Source: a virus. From it: a stretch of DNA of 56,277 bases. The translations under genes and the position numbers were made by a program. The DNA is taken from the IMG/VR virus record IMGVR_UViG_3300036045_000012, positions 1 through 56,277 of that record, one strand, 5' to 3'. Below the pieces are notes generated by a model that ran no database searches, had not been told where the DNA came from, and saw nothing but the letters and a program-made list of their open reading frames with translations. Below are positions 15,884 to 23,717 of the stretch, in pieces; the stretch's first letter is position 1; each line of letters opens with the position of its first letter.

Positions 15884-16885
15884 ATGACGAACTATGCTGA
15901 CCTCACGAACCCTATCTTCAACAACGACGAAGCGGCCCGCGTGCACTTTGAAAGCCTCCGCTGGGAAGGCGGCGTGCCGGTCTGCTTCCACTGCGGCGTG
16001 AGCGACGATGCGGTTCTGGTGAAGCGCGACGAAACGAAGGCGGCGGCCCAGAAGGCCAAGGGCAAGAAGACGGCCCGCGACGGTCTCTACTACTGCCGTT
16101 CGTGCGGCAAGAACTTCACCGCCACTATGGGCACCGTTTACGAGGACAGCCATATCCCGATGCGAAAATGGCTCCTCGCCACGCACCTCATGGCGGCCAG
16201 CAAGATGGGAATCCCCGCGCTCCAGCTTCAGCGCATGCTCGGTCTGGGCAGCTACCGAACGGCGTGGTTCATGGCGATGCGTATCCGCGAAGCGATGGAG
16301 AGCAACGGCGCCGGCCCGATGGGCGGCGAGGGCTCCATCGTCGAGGCGGACGAAACCTATTACGGCAAGAAGGAAGGCCCGGCGCCGACGAAATCCACGT
16401 CTGGCCGCCCCTTCACGAAGGGCGGACGCTCTGGCCCGTCTCATAAAAACGCGGTTGTCGCGCTCGTCGAGCGTGGCGGCAAAGTCCGCGCCTTCCACGT
16501 CGGCAACGTCACCAAGGAAGTCGTGGCGAAAGTCATCACGGAGAACGTCGCCACGACGGCGCGCCTACACACGGACGAAAGCCGTCTCTACACGGGTGCC
16601 GACGCGCACACGGCGACGCACGAAACGATCAACCACTCCCGCAAGGAGTACGCCCGCGAGGACGTGAACACCAACAGCGTCGAAGGCTTCTTCGGCGGCT
16701 TCAAGCGCTCCATGTCCACCTACACGCACTGCCGCGAGAAGTATCTCGGCCGCTACGTTCGTGAGAGCGAGTTCCGCTACAACACCCGCACAAAGCTCGG
16801 CTTCAACGATAGAGATCGCGCCGCGGCCGCGGTGAAGGGCGCGGTCGGGAAGCGCCTGACTTTGCGACCAGCTCCGGGACGCTAA
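15884..16885 (+). CDS. IS1595-family transposase (ISXO2-like)
   Basis: 333 aa. N-terminal zinc ribbon (CFHCG ... YYCRSCGKNF, residues ~31-80), an HTH-like region, then the ISXO2-like DDE domain: first Asp in IVEADETYYGKK (~150), second in LHTDESRLY (~230), and NTNSVEGFFGGFKRS with the third acidic residue (~265). Length and order match the family, with no frameshift. It begins 24 bases inside the left inverted repeat. Confidence 0.95.
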   Translation: MTNYADLTNPIFNNDEAARVHFESLRWEGGVPVCFHCGVSDDAVLVKRDETKAAAQKAKGKKTARDGLYYCRSCGKNFTATMGTVYEDSHIPMRKWLLATHLMAASKMGIPALQLQRMLGLGSYRTAWFMAMRIREAMESNGAGPMGGEGSIVEADETYYGKKEGPAPTKSTSGRPFTKGGRSGPSHKNAVVALVERGGKVRAFHVGNVTKEVVAKVITENVATTARLHTDESRLYTGADAHTATHETINHSRKEYAREDVNTNSVEGFFGGFKRSMSTYTHCREKYLGRYVRESEFRYNTRTKLGFNDRDRAAAAVKGAVGKRLTLRPAPGR

Positions 16886-16936
16886 AGCACTCCCCGGCCG
16901 CTTGCGCTTCATAGTTCGGCCGGATGGCTGGAATCC

Positions 16937-17092
16937 TTACGAGCCGCGTTTTCCCGGCTTTTGAGAAGACTCCTTCTTGGGCCTCTTCAAATCGCCCTTG
17001 TGGCTTGTCGGTGGAGTGGCGATCATCCTGCGAACCGCTTGGTCGCGCCTAACTGCGATCTCGTCGGCCTCGGATCGCTCATGCTTCTTCAT
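16937..17092 (-). CDS. 51-aa basic protein, third cargo gene
   Basis: ATG at 17092, 7 bases after the Toprim gene stop, same strand. Text MKKHERSEADEIAVRRDQAV then a Lys/Arg-rich tail ending KPGKRGS. It resembles small basic conserved hypotheticals found near mobile genes in alphaproteobacteria. It may be a nucleic-acid-binding accessory or regulator of the two-gene system, or merely hitch-hiking. Confidence 0.6.
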   Translation of the reverse strand: MKKHERSEADEIAVRRDQAVRRMIATPPTSHKGDLKRPKKESSQKPGKRGS

Positions 17093-17099
17093 CGTCGCC

Positions 17100-17768
17100 C
17101 TATAAATTGTTGAGGAAGTCAGAAAGGTATTGCAGCTGGGGATGTGAGACGGGGATCAAGGTCGGCGTGTCGGCCCATAACGCAGAAAGTGGCACATTCG
17201 GATTCCGCGGATGAAGAATAGTCAAAGCCGCTCGAATACGCGCCTTGGATTCCTTTGAGCCGGGCCAAGTGGGAGGGTTAGTCGTGGCCTTCGCGCAAGA
17301 AATCATTCCACTAACGCACGCCATTTCATCGGGATGGAGTGCAGCGAGAACGTCGAGCAAATTGGTTTCTAGGCAGCCCAAGAGACCCGGCCCTGGAGAA
17401 AGTGCAACTGAAACCGTTCTCCCGTTTGCGCTTACCGGCGAGTAGGCCGCAGTCGGCACGGGAAAGTCAGTGGATACTTGCGTGTTGGCTCGCACGAATG
17501 CCGCTTGGATTCTCGTGAACGCGTCGGGGCTGGACAGATCATTGTCAGCGAACACCCCGAGCTTCTGGATGTTCGGAAATCCTGTGATACCCGACAAGCC
17601 GACCAAGTGGTCGGCCAGCGCATCAATGCCGGGCGCGTTTCCGGGGGCACCAACGCAAGTAATCTCGATAGGCGGAATAATGCCTTCGATTTTCATTTGG
17701 CGAACAAGGCCCATTTCCTCTTTGCCTTCGCAAATGAGCAAAGTGCCGAGATTGAATGGACCGATCAT
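17100..17768 (-). CDS. Toprim (DUF3226-like) protein, putative defence effector
   Basis: 222 aa. N-terminal LLICEGKEEMGLVRQM supplies the Toprim acidic residue, and LGVFADNDLS (~residue 70) the DxD motif. Later text (LSPGPGLLGCLETNLLD) resembles the P-x-G-LE segment of DUF3226, and Lys-containing KESKARIRAALT follows. Starts 8 bases after the ATPase stop. ATPase plus Toprim partners form the PARIS, AbiL and OLD-type abortive-infection systems, where the Toprim protein is a nuclease; that role is inferred here. Confidence 0.8.
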   Translation of the reverse strand: MIGPFNLGTLLICEGKEEMGLVRQMKIEGIIPPIEITCVGAPGNAPGIDALADHLVGLSGITGFPNIQKLGVFADNDLSSPDAFTRIQAAFVRANTQVSTDFPVPTAAYSPVSANGRTVSVALSPGPGLLGCLETNLLDVLAALHPDEMACVSGMISCAKATTNPPTWPGSKESKARIRAALTILHPRNPNVPLSALWADTPTLIPVSHPQLQYLSDFLNNL

Positions 17769-17776
17769 GATTGCCT

Positions 17777-18871
17777 TTAACGAACCTCGCCAAGTTCGAC
17801 AGCTCTGTAGAATACAGGGCCAGAGAACTGCTCGAACTGCACCTCGTTGTTCTCAAGACGAGATCTCGCGAAACTGACTTGATCCGCCTTGTCCGGAAGG
17901 GCCCGCGTTAGCGCTCGCAAGCACTCTAAACTATGACTGGTGGCAATTACCTGAGAGTCGGAGTGCTCCGCCAGCTCGAACAATGAGCGCCATATGGACT
18001 CGTATCGATCATGGTACAGGCCGTTTTCAATCTCATCGACGAGCAATACTGACCGCGGGTTCGCGGCCATCCTGACCATCATGCCCGCCAAATGTGCAAC
18101 GCCGCCGGAGATCATCGTAAGCGGCAATTTTCGACCGTTGGCCATTCTGGCGTATAGCGCTGGGGGCCCGATCGGAGCCTCGATTGCAATGTCGTGCAAA
18201 AATTCGAACTCATTTCTGAACGCATCGACGAAGAGCTTCGGATCGCCATCCACGCTCAATCGTGAATAAGCCCGTGCTGTTTCAGCCTCAGAGACGTTCA
18301 TTCTGGCGGGTAAAAAGTGAACTCCAGGCCCGGCCGGCACAGGTTCGAATTTAAGGCCCTGCGGTGAAATTTGAGGCACAACCTCGTTTCGCCCATGAGG
18401 CCCTTCCCAAACGAACGTCATGCCCATGTGAGCAAGCCGGGAATCCCCGTCAGGGCTGAAAATCTGAGCCGAGCGTGTCTTTCGAATTTCGACACTCCGC
18501 ACGTCCCCACTGGTGTCTGTTATGGCGACTCTCGCCTCACCAAGGCTGGGATCCCGGAAGGTGTCGGACCATAGGGCGGCTTGAATGGTATCAAGGTCGC
18601 CTTGGATTTCCCCAAGTTCTCGGCCGCGCCACTGCTTGCTCTTCAGAAGATTTTCGGGGCTGTTGCCGCCCGCTAGGTAGACGGCTTCCAGCAACGCTGT
18701 CTTGCCGGTTCCGTTTGGGCCGACGACAACGTTTATCCGTTTCAGGTTGTCGATTGTTGCGCGCTCGATACCCCGGAAGTTCTCAATCGAGAGTGTTCGG
18801 ATCATCTGATAACCGGTCGATTTCAACCGCGCAGTTTCGCGCGAATCGAAAATGCCATTTTGGTTGGTCAT
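17777..18871 (-). CDS. ABC/AAA-type ATPase, putative defence sensor
   Basis: 364 aa from 18871, but the ATG at 18805 (MIRTLSIENFRGIE) is the more family-like start. Walker A is VVVGPNGTGKTALLEA, the signature-like motif is ISGGVAHLAGMM, Walker B is VLLVDEIENGLYHD, and the switch is VIATSHSLECL. This is the AAA_15/AAA_21 (COG1106) type found with Toprim partners in defence systems. It has no long coiled-coil insertion. First gene of the leftward cargo operon. Confidence 0.9.
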   Translation of the reverse strand: MTNQNGIFDSRETARLKSTGYQMIRTLSIENFRGIERATIDNLKRINVVVGPNGTGKTALLEAVYLAGGNSPENLLKSKQWRGRELGEIQGDLDTIQAALWSDTFRDPSLGEARVAITDTSGDVRSVEIRKTRSAQIFSPDGDSRLAHMGMTFVWEGPHGRNEVVPQISPQGLKFEPVPAGPGVHFLPARMNVSEAETARAYSRLSVDGDPKLFVDAFRNEFEFLHDIAIEAPIGPPALYARMANGRKLPLTMISGGVAHLAGMMVRMAANPRSVLLVDEIENGLYHDRYESIWRSLFELAEHSDSQVIATSHSLECLRALTRALPDKADQVSFARSRLENNEVQFEQFSGPVFYRAVELGEVR

Positions 18872-18880
18872 TGGCCATGA

Positions 18881-18899
18881 CCCCCGCTTTGAGCGGGGG
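18881..18899. promoter_or_regulatory. 7-bp GC hairpin before the ATPase gene
   Basis: CCCCCGC / GCGGGGG with a 5-base centre, 10 bases upstream of the ATG at 18871. If translation starts at 18805 it lies in the leader. It may block read-through from the phage operon or attenuate cargo expression. Confidence 0.5.
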
Positions 18900-18942
18900 G
18901 CTGCGCCGATCTGTCACGCAACATAGGACATACTCCTTGCCG

Positions 18943-18967
18943 CACTTTCGTCAAGTGCATAACTAGG
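18943..18967 (-). repeat. transposon terminal inverted repeat, right
   Basis: Perfect 25-bp inverse of 15836-15860. Confidence 0.95.
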
Positions 18968-18975
18968 TATGCGGT
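18968..18975. repeat. target-site duplication, right
   Basis: TATGCGGT, identical to 15828-15835. Confidence 0.95.
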
Positions 18976-18977
18976 CG

Positions 18978-19592
18978 TCATGCTGCATCCTTCAGCTGGC
19001 GCGCGAGATCGGTGACCTCGGCTTCGACATAGGTCCAGTCCTTGTAAGTCTCCCAGTCGCGCACGATGTCATCTGGGCGATGGTGTCTCGGCAAGAAATC
19101 GCCGCTGTGTGCGCAGTCGAAGCCCAGCCACCACACGTCGTCGGGCTCGCCTTCGCCGGGAATGTGGCAGATGCCAGATGCCGTCGCCCATCGGCAGAAG
19201 GCGTCGAAGTCTTCGAGTTCGACGGCGCGCTCTTTCAGCAAATGCGCGGCGTCGCCCACCGGGTAGCGCTGCGCTTCCGCTCGGCGCGCGTAAGCTCGCT
19301 GGCGCCACGCCTCCCAACGCTCGAGCGTCGGGTGTTCGGCGCAGCCAGATGCGAACGTCAAGCCGCCATGGACCTTCACGTCCACATCGTCGTAGCCTGC
19401 GCCATGCGCGGGGTGTCCGCGCTCGACGCCGACATAGCCGCAGAGGCTGCCGGATGGCCCGCGAACGATCAGGCACGCCAGCCCGGTTGCTTCGTCCTTC
19501 CACTGCTTCTTGTCCGGCTCCTGTTTCCATGGCCCCGGCGGCCACGCCGCCTTATCCACGACATCGCGATATTCGATCGTCTTCAATGCCAT
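18978..19592 (-). CDS. conserved phage hypothetical protein
   Basis: 204 aa from the ATG at 19592, preceded by GGAGGAGGGTG. Contains GLACLIVRGPSGSLCGYVGV, HPAHGAGYDDVDVKVHGGL and VWWLGFDCAHSGDF, diagnostic of a common phage protein family of unknown function. The transposon target site lies 3 bases past its stop. Its ribosome-site leader is nearly identical to that of the HerA remnant. Confidence 0.85.
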   Translation of the reverse strand: MALKTIEYRDVVDKAAWPPGPWKQEPDKKQWKDEATGLACLIVRGPSGSLCGYVGVERGHPAHGAGYDDVDVKVHGGLTFASGCAEHPTLERWEAWRQRAYARRAEAQRYPVGDAAHLLKERAVELEDFDAFCRWATASGICHIPGEGEPDDVWWLGFDCAHSGDFLPRHHRPDDIVRDWETYKDWTYVEAEVTDLARQLKDAA

Positions 19593-19798
19593 CACCCTCC
19601 TCCATTCCCCGCCAGCAAGGGGCGGGGGCTGCGGCTGTCAGACGGGAACGCCCGCCGAACAAATCTCCCGGATATCTCCCGTCTTGATCGGCATGTTCCC
19701 GATTCTTCCTGCAAAGATCGGCAAAGTCTCGATGGTCCCGAAGGGCCGGGGAGGGGCGCTTGCATCCCATGGCGGCCATGCGTAGAAGCGCGCCTTCC
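19593..19798. other. short gap, no supported gene
   Basis: About 200 bases between the conserved gene and the attP-like sequence. It contains a CCCCGC/GCGGGG hairpin just before the GGAGGAG leader. Open frames on both strands here overlap one another and none has a convincing start or composition. Confidence 0.5.
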
Positions 19799-19841
<43 letters not shown>

Positions 19842-19845
19842 CTCT

Positions 19846-20874
19846 TCATCTGCGTTGCGCCTTGCGCGCCAAGGGTTTGACGGCGACTGGCTTTTCCGTG
19901 CTCCCGTATTGCTCCCATCCATGCGCCAGAACCTCCGCGGCGAGGTCGTCCGTACCGGCGTGGACGTAGCGCATGGCCAGATCGGCCGATTTCCACCCGC
20001 ATTGCTGCATCAGGAAGGTCAGGTCGCGCTTCACGGCATAGGCCCAGGTGGCGCGCGTGTGTCGGAGCACGTGCAGGTGAATGTGGGGCAGGGCGTGGCG
20101 AGCGCAGACCTTGCCGAGCTGAAGGTTCACGGCGTCGTAGCCGTGCCACGGCTCACCGCGGCTGTTCAGGAACACGAAGTCGTCCGGCGCCGTGCGCTGG
20201 GGCAGGGCGGCGCGCACGCGCTCCCCAAGATCGACGTGGCGCGCGTAATCGCCCTTCGTCTCCCAGAAGGTGATGCGCTGTGCGGCGGGGCTCACATCTC
20301 GCCAGCGCAGGTCGATCAGCTCGCTCGCTCGCGCGCCGGTCCCGGCATAGACGGTAAGGATGGGCACGAGATGATCTGCGACGGCGAGCAACGCTTCGAT
20401 CTCTGCGGGCGTTCGCCAGTCGATGCGGCCTGCCGGCTGTGACGGGCGCCGGATACGGCGGCGATAGCTTTCGCCCCATGAATCTGCGGCCCAGTTCAGC
20501 ACCGCCGAGATCGGCGTATAGACCTTGCGAACCCGCGTGGAGGACTTCGCGTGCGGGAAGAGGCGCACGGCGATCTCGTCGATCACGTCCTGCGTGACCT
20601 TCGTCAGCGGCCGGTCGCCGATCTCAAGCAGGATCGCGCTCAAGTGTTCTCGCTCTCCGCCGCCGCGCATGTAACCAGTCGCGGCTTCGGCGAAGGTCCT
20701 TTCCGGCGCCTTGCCGAGGACTTCCTCGTCGAAGATCCTGCGTTCCGTCGCTTCGAGGACTTTTTCGGCGTCGGCTCTGACGCGAGTGCGAGCGCTTGCG
20801 TCAACGCTGCGCCCGTGGTGCGTACCGCGGATGCGGAAGATGCCGTTGGCGTACAATTCGAGCCGGAGGGGCAT
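19846..20874 (-). CDS. int: tyrosine-recombinase integrase
   Basis: 342 aa from the ATG at 20874 (TGGAG ~10 nt upstream). Catalytic residues are visible: Arg in GTGARASELIDLRWRDV, HxxR in HVLRHTRATW, a Trp/Gly box (QQCGWKS) and Tyr in LAMRYVHAG. The N-terminal ~60 residues resemble an arm-binding strand domain. It ends beside the tRNA-Thr fragment, so it probably recombines that attP with the host tRNA gene. It lies in the leftward operon and its 5' part overlaps the excisionase-like frame. Confidence 0.95.
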   Translation of the reverse strand: MPLRLELYANGIFRIRGTHHGRSVDASARTRVRADAEKVLEATERRIFDEEVLGKAPERTFAEAATGYMRGGGEREHLSAILLEIGDRPLTKVTQDVIDEIAVRLFPHAKSSTRVRKVYTPISAVLNWAADSWGESYRRRIRRPSQPAGRIDWRTPAEIEALLAVADHLVPILTVYAGTGARASELIDLRWRDVSPAAQRITFWETKGDYARHVDLGERVRAALPQRTAPDDFVFLNSRGEPWHGYDAVNLQLGKVCARHALPHIHLHVLRHTRATWAYAVKRDLTFLMQQCGWKSADLAMRYVHAGTDDLAAEVLAHGWEQYGSTEKPVAVKPLARKAQRR

Positions 20875-21044
20875 GGGCGAGGCTCCAGGACGGCTTCCAG
20901 CGCCGCGATATGTTTCGGGAAGAGCCTGCGGCGATTCCCCAGCCGTACACACAAGCCCGTCTCGTCCAGCTTGACGCGGAACGCCCGCAGGGAAAAGCCG
21001 AACCTTTCGGCGGCCTCGTGGTCGGTGATCGCCCGATCAGCCAT
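20640..21044 (-). CDS. excisionase-like HTH protein
   Basis: 134 aa. Residues 1-55 look like a winged-helix/MerR-like excisionase (TDHEAAERFGFSLRAFRVKL ... LGNRRRLFPKHIAAL). Residues ~58-134 are Ser/Arg/Lys-rich and are read from the integrase gene in another frame, so the unusually long 235-base overlap may be only an absent stop. The start overlaps the HNH gene stop (ATGGCTGA). Position before int supports a recombination directionality role. Confidence 0.65.
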   Translation of the reverse strand: MADRAITDHEAAERFGFSLRAFRVKLDETGLCVRLGNRRRLFPKHIAALEAVLEPRPCPSGSNCTPTASSASAVRTTGAALTQALALASEPTPKKSSKRRNAGSSTRKSSARRRKGPSPKPRLVTCAAAESENT

Positions 21045-21615
21045 CCCAGCGCGCGCCCTTGCGGAGGTTGTCGGCCGCCCAGAGCGGCTGAAGGTTTTCG
21101 AGCGCCCACGCCGCCTTGAACTCGGGGCAGTCAGGGCCGGTGATCGCGAACGAGCTGAGAGGGCGGACGTGATCGACGTGCCAAGAACCGGCGTTCTCCC
21201 AGCTCATGCCCTCGGTGAAGCGGGCTTCGAGGTGGGCACGGAGGTCTTCAAGCGTGTAGCCGACCAGCGTCTGCCACTTGCGCCGTTCCCGGCCGCCGAT
21301 CGCATCCCATATCTGTTTGCTGATGCGGCGATTGAGACGGAACACCGGGTCCTCAGCCTCTCGATCTCTGAACCACTGGTTGCGATAGGCCCTTTTGGCG
21401 GCGCGTTTTTCGTCCGCATGGACGCGCTCGCGTTCCTGCAAGCTTGCAACGGATTCACGGAACGCCGACGCGAGATAATCGACCGAGGCATCTTCCGGCC
21501 ACTCGAAGTCTACACCGGGCTTGCGGTATTCCCATGCCCAGTGAAATTCCGCCTTCACGGCCATGCGGACGTCCGAGGCTTTCACGGGGACGGCCCTCTC
21601 GCGCATCTCAGGCAT
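21037..21615 (-). CDS. HNH-type endonuclease
   Basis: 192 aa from the ATG at 21615. The HNH motif reads WHVDHVRPLSSF ... CPEFKAAWALENLQPLWAADNLRKG near the C-terminus; a basic helical region (DEKRAAKRAYRNQWFRDRE) precedes it. The start overlaps the stop of the methyltransferase gene, so the two are coupled. A homing-type or phage-encoded nicking role is possible. Confidence 0.8.
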   Translation of the reverse strand: MPEMRERAVPVKASDVRMAVKAEFHWAWEYRKPGVDFEWPEDASVDYLASAFRESVASLQERERVHADEKRAAKRAYRNQWFRDREAEDPVFRLNRRISKQIWDAIGGRERRKWQTLVGYTLEDLRAHLEARFTEGMSWENAGSWHVDHVRPLSSFAITGPDCPEFKAAWALENLQPLWAADNLRKGARWDG

Positions 21616-22255
21616 GGGAAACCCCGAAAAGATCAGGATGAACGGACGCAATGCGCTGCTGCGCCAACGCGACGTAGGCAGGCTCAATCTCAATCCCGAC
21701 GAAGGCGCGGGACAGCTTTGCACACGCAACCCCCGTCGAGCCCGACCCCATGAACGGATCGCAGACGATCTCGCCGGGATCGCTCGCCCAATCGACAAGC
21801 CAATCCATGTGACGTTGCGCGCGTGAACACGGATGGCCGTTCGGCGGGCGGTCACCGGGCTGCGCCATCGGCGCGCGACCGGGAATGACGCGCCGCCCCG
21901 GCGCTGAGGCAATCGGTTCGCCGAACCAATAGGCAAGCTCGGCGCCGCCGAGCTTGCGCCCAATGTATCCGGGCATCGCATAGTCCATCGTGATCGCACG
22001 GAAGAAGCGCAGGCGCTCCGGCACATGCCGCAGGAAACGAGGATCGCTGTCGCCGCGCAGGATGACGACAAGGCGCTTCACATCGGGAAGCACGGCCATC
22101 GCCTCCCGCCACAAGCCGTCGGGGTCTTCGCTTCCCTGCAGCAATCCCGCCGGGCAGTTCGGCCATACTGGATCGGTGATGATTGCATCGCACCGGACTC
22201 CCAGAAGGATTTCGCGTGCGTCGCCCTCGATGATTGTGGCGCGCATCTCAGGCAT
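21608..22255 (-). CDS. site-specific DNA methyltransferase
   Basis: 215 aa. Catalytic motif IV reads AIITDPVWPNCP, the variant (DPVW) seen in phage adenine/cytosine-N4 methylases. The SAM-binding motif DPFMGSGSTGVACAKL followed by FVGIEIEPAYVALAQQRI is C-terminal, the beta-class order. It would modify phage or host DNA, possibly against restriction. It precedes a coupled HNH nuclease; there is no evidence they form a restriction system. Confidence 0.9.
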   Translation of the reverse strand: MPEMRATIIEGDAREILLGVRCDAIITDPVWPNCPAGLLQGSEDPDGLWREAMAVLPDVKRLVVILRGDSDPRFLRHVPERLRFFRAITMDYAMPGYIGRKLGGAELAYWFGEPIASAPGRRVIPGRAPMAQPGDRPPNGHPCSRAQRHMDWLVDWASDPGEIVCDPFMGSGSTGVACAKLSRAFVGIEIEPAYVALAQQRIASVHPDLFGVSHA

Positions 22256-22282
22256 GTTCCGCTCCTGCGGGAAGAGGGGCGC

Positions 22283-22522
22283 TCATGGGAGCGCCGCCCT
22301 TACGCCAGCGTCCTTCGCTTCCAGAAGCTTGCGGAGCGCGACCGTGCGTTCGGCGTTGCGCGGGGTGGTGTCGATGATGTGCCGGGCGAGATCGCAGAAC
22401 GGCTTGGAGCGCGTTTGCAAGCCGGGCGGCAGGTGCGCATAGTGGAAGAAGCGCAGGATCGCGTCGGCTGCGATTTCGTCAGCCGTGAACTCTTGCGGCG
22501 CGGGGTGGATTTCGTTGGTCAT
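22283..22522 (-). CDS. Acb2-like anti-CBASS candidate
   Basis: 79 aa. The text ILRFFHYAHLPPGLQ, then LARHIIDTTPRNAERTVALRKLLEAKDAGVRAAL follows the pattern of the Acb2/Tad1-related family of small helical proteins (F-x-YH-x-PP, LA-x2-I, P-x2-ER-x2-AL-x-KL-x2-A). Known Acb2 binds and sequesters cyclic oligonucleotide signals as a hexamer. The match is from memory of the family pattern, not a search. It directly abuts the preceding gene in the early operon, suitable for early expression. Confidence 0.65.
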   Translation of the reverse strand: MTNEIHPAPQEFTADEIAADAILRFFHYAHLPPGLQTRSKPFCDLARHIIDTTPRNAERTVALRKLLEAKDAGVRAALP

Positions 22523-22840
22523 CTATGCGTTTCCTTCTGCTTGCAGACGCGCGGACAGCCGCGCCTCGATTTCGCGCAACATCGCGCGGACGTCGGCTTT
22601 CTCGGTGTTGGAGATGTAGTTGAAGCGACCCGGCGCAGGGCCTTCGTGCTCCATGTCGTAGATCGCGAGGAAGAAGCCGACACGCTCGCCTCTTTCGCGC
22701 GCTTTCGCTCCGCCTTCGCCGTTCAAAATCTCGTCTAAAGAGACGGCGAGCGCCTTCATCTCTGCGCGATACTTCTCCTGTATCGGCCCCGGTTGCGCGC
22801 TGAGGTCGTCCATTATCTTGCGGCGCTTAGCTTCGCCCAT
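22523..22840 (-). CDS. conserved phage hypothetical (MGEAKRRK family)
   Basis: 105 aa. Starts MGEAKRRK, a common opening of small phage proteins, and continues with FLAIYDMEHEGPAPGRFNYI and SNTEKADVRAMLREIEARL, a recurrent phage domain of unknown function. Its stop is adjacent to the Acb2-like start. Confidence 0.8.
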   Translation of the reverse strand: MGEAKRRKIMDDLSAQPGPIQEKYRAEMKALAVSLDEILNGEGGAKARERGERVGFFLAIYDMEHEGPAPGRFNYISNTEKADVRAMLREIEARLSARLQAEGNA

Positions 22841-22933
22841 TGTTCGTCTCCATAATTGCTCCTGCGGGAAGAGGGGCCCTCACCGGCGCCGCCCCTTCGC
22901 GGAGTGTCTTTCCTTGAGGGGCAGGCCCGCCGT

Positions 22934-23236
22934 TCATTCCTGAATCCCTTTCAGGTGATGGGCGACGGAACGGCCGAGAGGGGTGAGTTCGAAACGCATG
23001 CGGTCGCGGGGGCCAGACGCAGAGCCGTCAGCGAAAAAGCCTCGAAGCAACCCCTGTCGTGTCAGCGCCCGCTGCGTGGCCACGCCAGCGTGCACATGGA
23101 CTTCCGTCGACGCGAGCCAATCGTCGGAATACCGTCCGAAATGGTCAGCAAGGCCGCAAACCGCTTTGCGTTGAGTGGCCGAAAGCCTCCGCACAATCTC
23201 TTCCACCCTGAGCTTTTCGGACGTGGGGTCAGTCAT
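22934..23236 (-). CDS. winged-helix-like hypothetical
   Basis: 100 aa. Helical text VRRLSATQRKAVCGLADHFG and STEVHVHAGVATQRALTRQG with the ending FELTPLGRSVAHHL resembles a small winged-helix domain. Coupled to the upstream gene (ATGACTGA). Function unknown. Confidence 0.7.
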   Translation of the reverse strand: MTDPTSEKLRVEEIVRRLSATQRKAVCGLADHFGRYSDDWLASTEVHVHAGVATQRALTRQGLLRGFFADGSASGPRDRMRFELTPLGRSVAHHLKGIQE

Positions 23237-23717
23237 GTTCGGACTCCTGGCGGGGGAGGGCGCGGTCGAGAAATGCGTCGAGCGCCTTTCCAGCGTGTGC
23301 GGCGCGGTCGCGATCTTCGTTCGCGCGGAAGAGAAGTTCTCTCTGCGGGTCGCCCGCCTTTATCGCGAGGACGAGTAATTCCTGCCCGCCTTCGATGAGG
23401 CCGAGCGCAGAGCGCGCGCTGTTCATCAGCAACAGCGCCTCTTCCTCGCACACCTTCGCCGCCTGTTCCCGAAGGTCGGACGTCGCAGGCGCCACCCGCA
23501 TTCCCGCCTTTTCCAGTGCGGAGAGGTGGGCGGTGATGGCGGCGCGGGCGTGCTGATGCGCGCGCAGGCGATGATCGCCAGAGCGAGGGTCGTCGTACGG
23601 AATGATCTCTACGTTGATCGGCTTGCCAGCCTCGGTGTGCGCCCACTCGAATGCGGGCGCTTGCGCATAGATCGCCCGCGCGACTTCTTCCTCTACCTGG
23701 TTGGGGGTGTCAGGCAT
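23229..23717 (-). CDS. hypothetical early protein
   Basis: 162 aa, ATG at 23717 inside the upstream stop (ATGCCTGA). N-terminal VEEEVARAIYAQAP is a common phage opening; the rest is Ala/Glu-rich helical. No recognised domain. Confidence 0.75.
   Translation of the reverse strand: MPDTPNQVEEEVARAIYAQAPAFEWAHTEAGKPINVEIIPYDDPRSGDHRLRAHQHARAAITAHLSALEKAGMRVAPATSDLREQAAKVCEEEALLLMNSARSALGLIEGGQELLVLAIKAGDPQRELLFRANEDRDRAAHAGKALDAFLDRALPRQESEHD

Larger units (their letters stand above)
15836..18967. mobile_element. IS1595-type transposon with ATPase-Toprim cargo
   Basis: 3132 bp bounded by perfect 25-bp inverted repeats and an 8-bp direct duplication. It carries an ISXO2-like transposase (+) and three convergent cargo genes (-): an ABC/AAA-type ATPase, a Toprim protein and a 51-aa protein. 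The insertion point is the short gap between a conserved phage gene (stop at 18978) and the HerA-like remnant, upstream of the remnant's ribosome site, so no phage gene is cut. Perfect ends and duplication point to a recent insertion. Confidence 0.95.

Noticed and set aside
21608-22255. Restriction-modification system formed by the methyltransferase and the HNH gene
   Set aside because: The HNH protein resembles stand-alone phage HNH proteins, and co-transcription alone does not show paired specificity.
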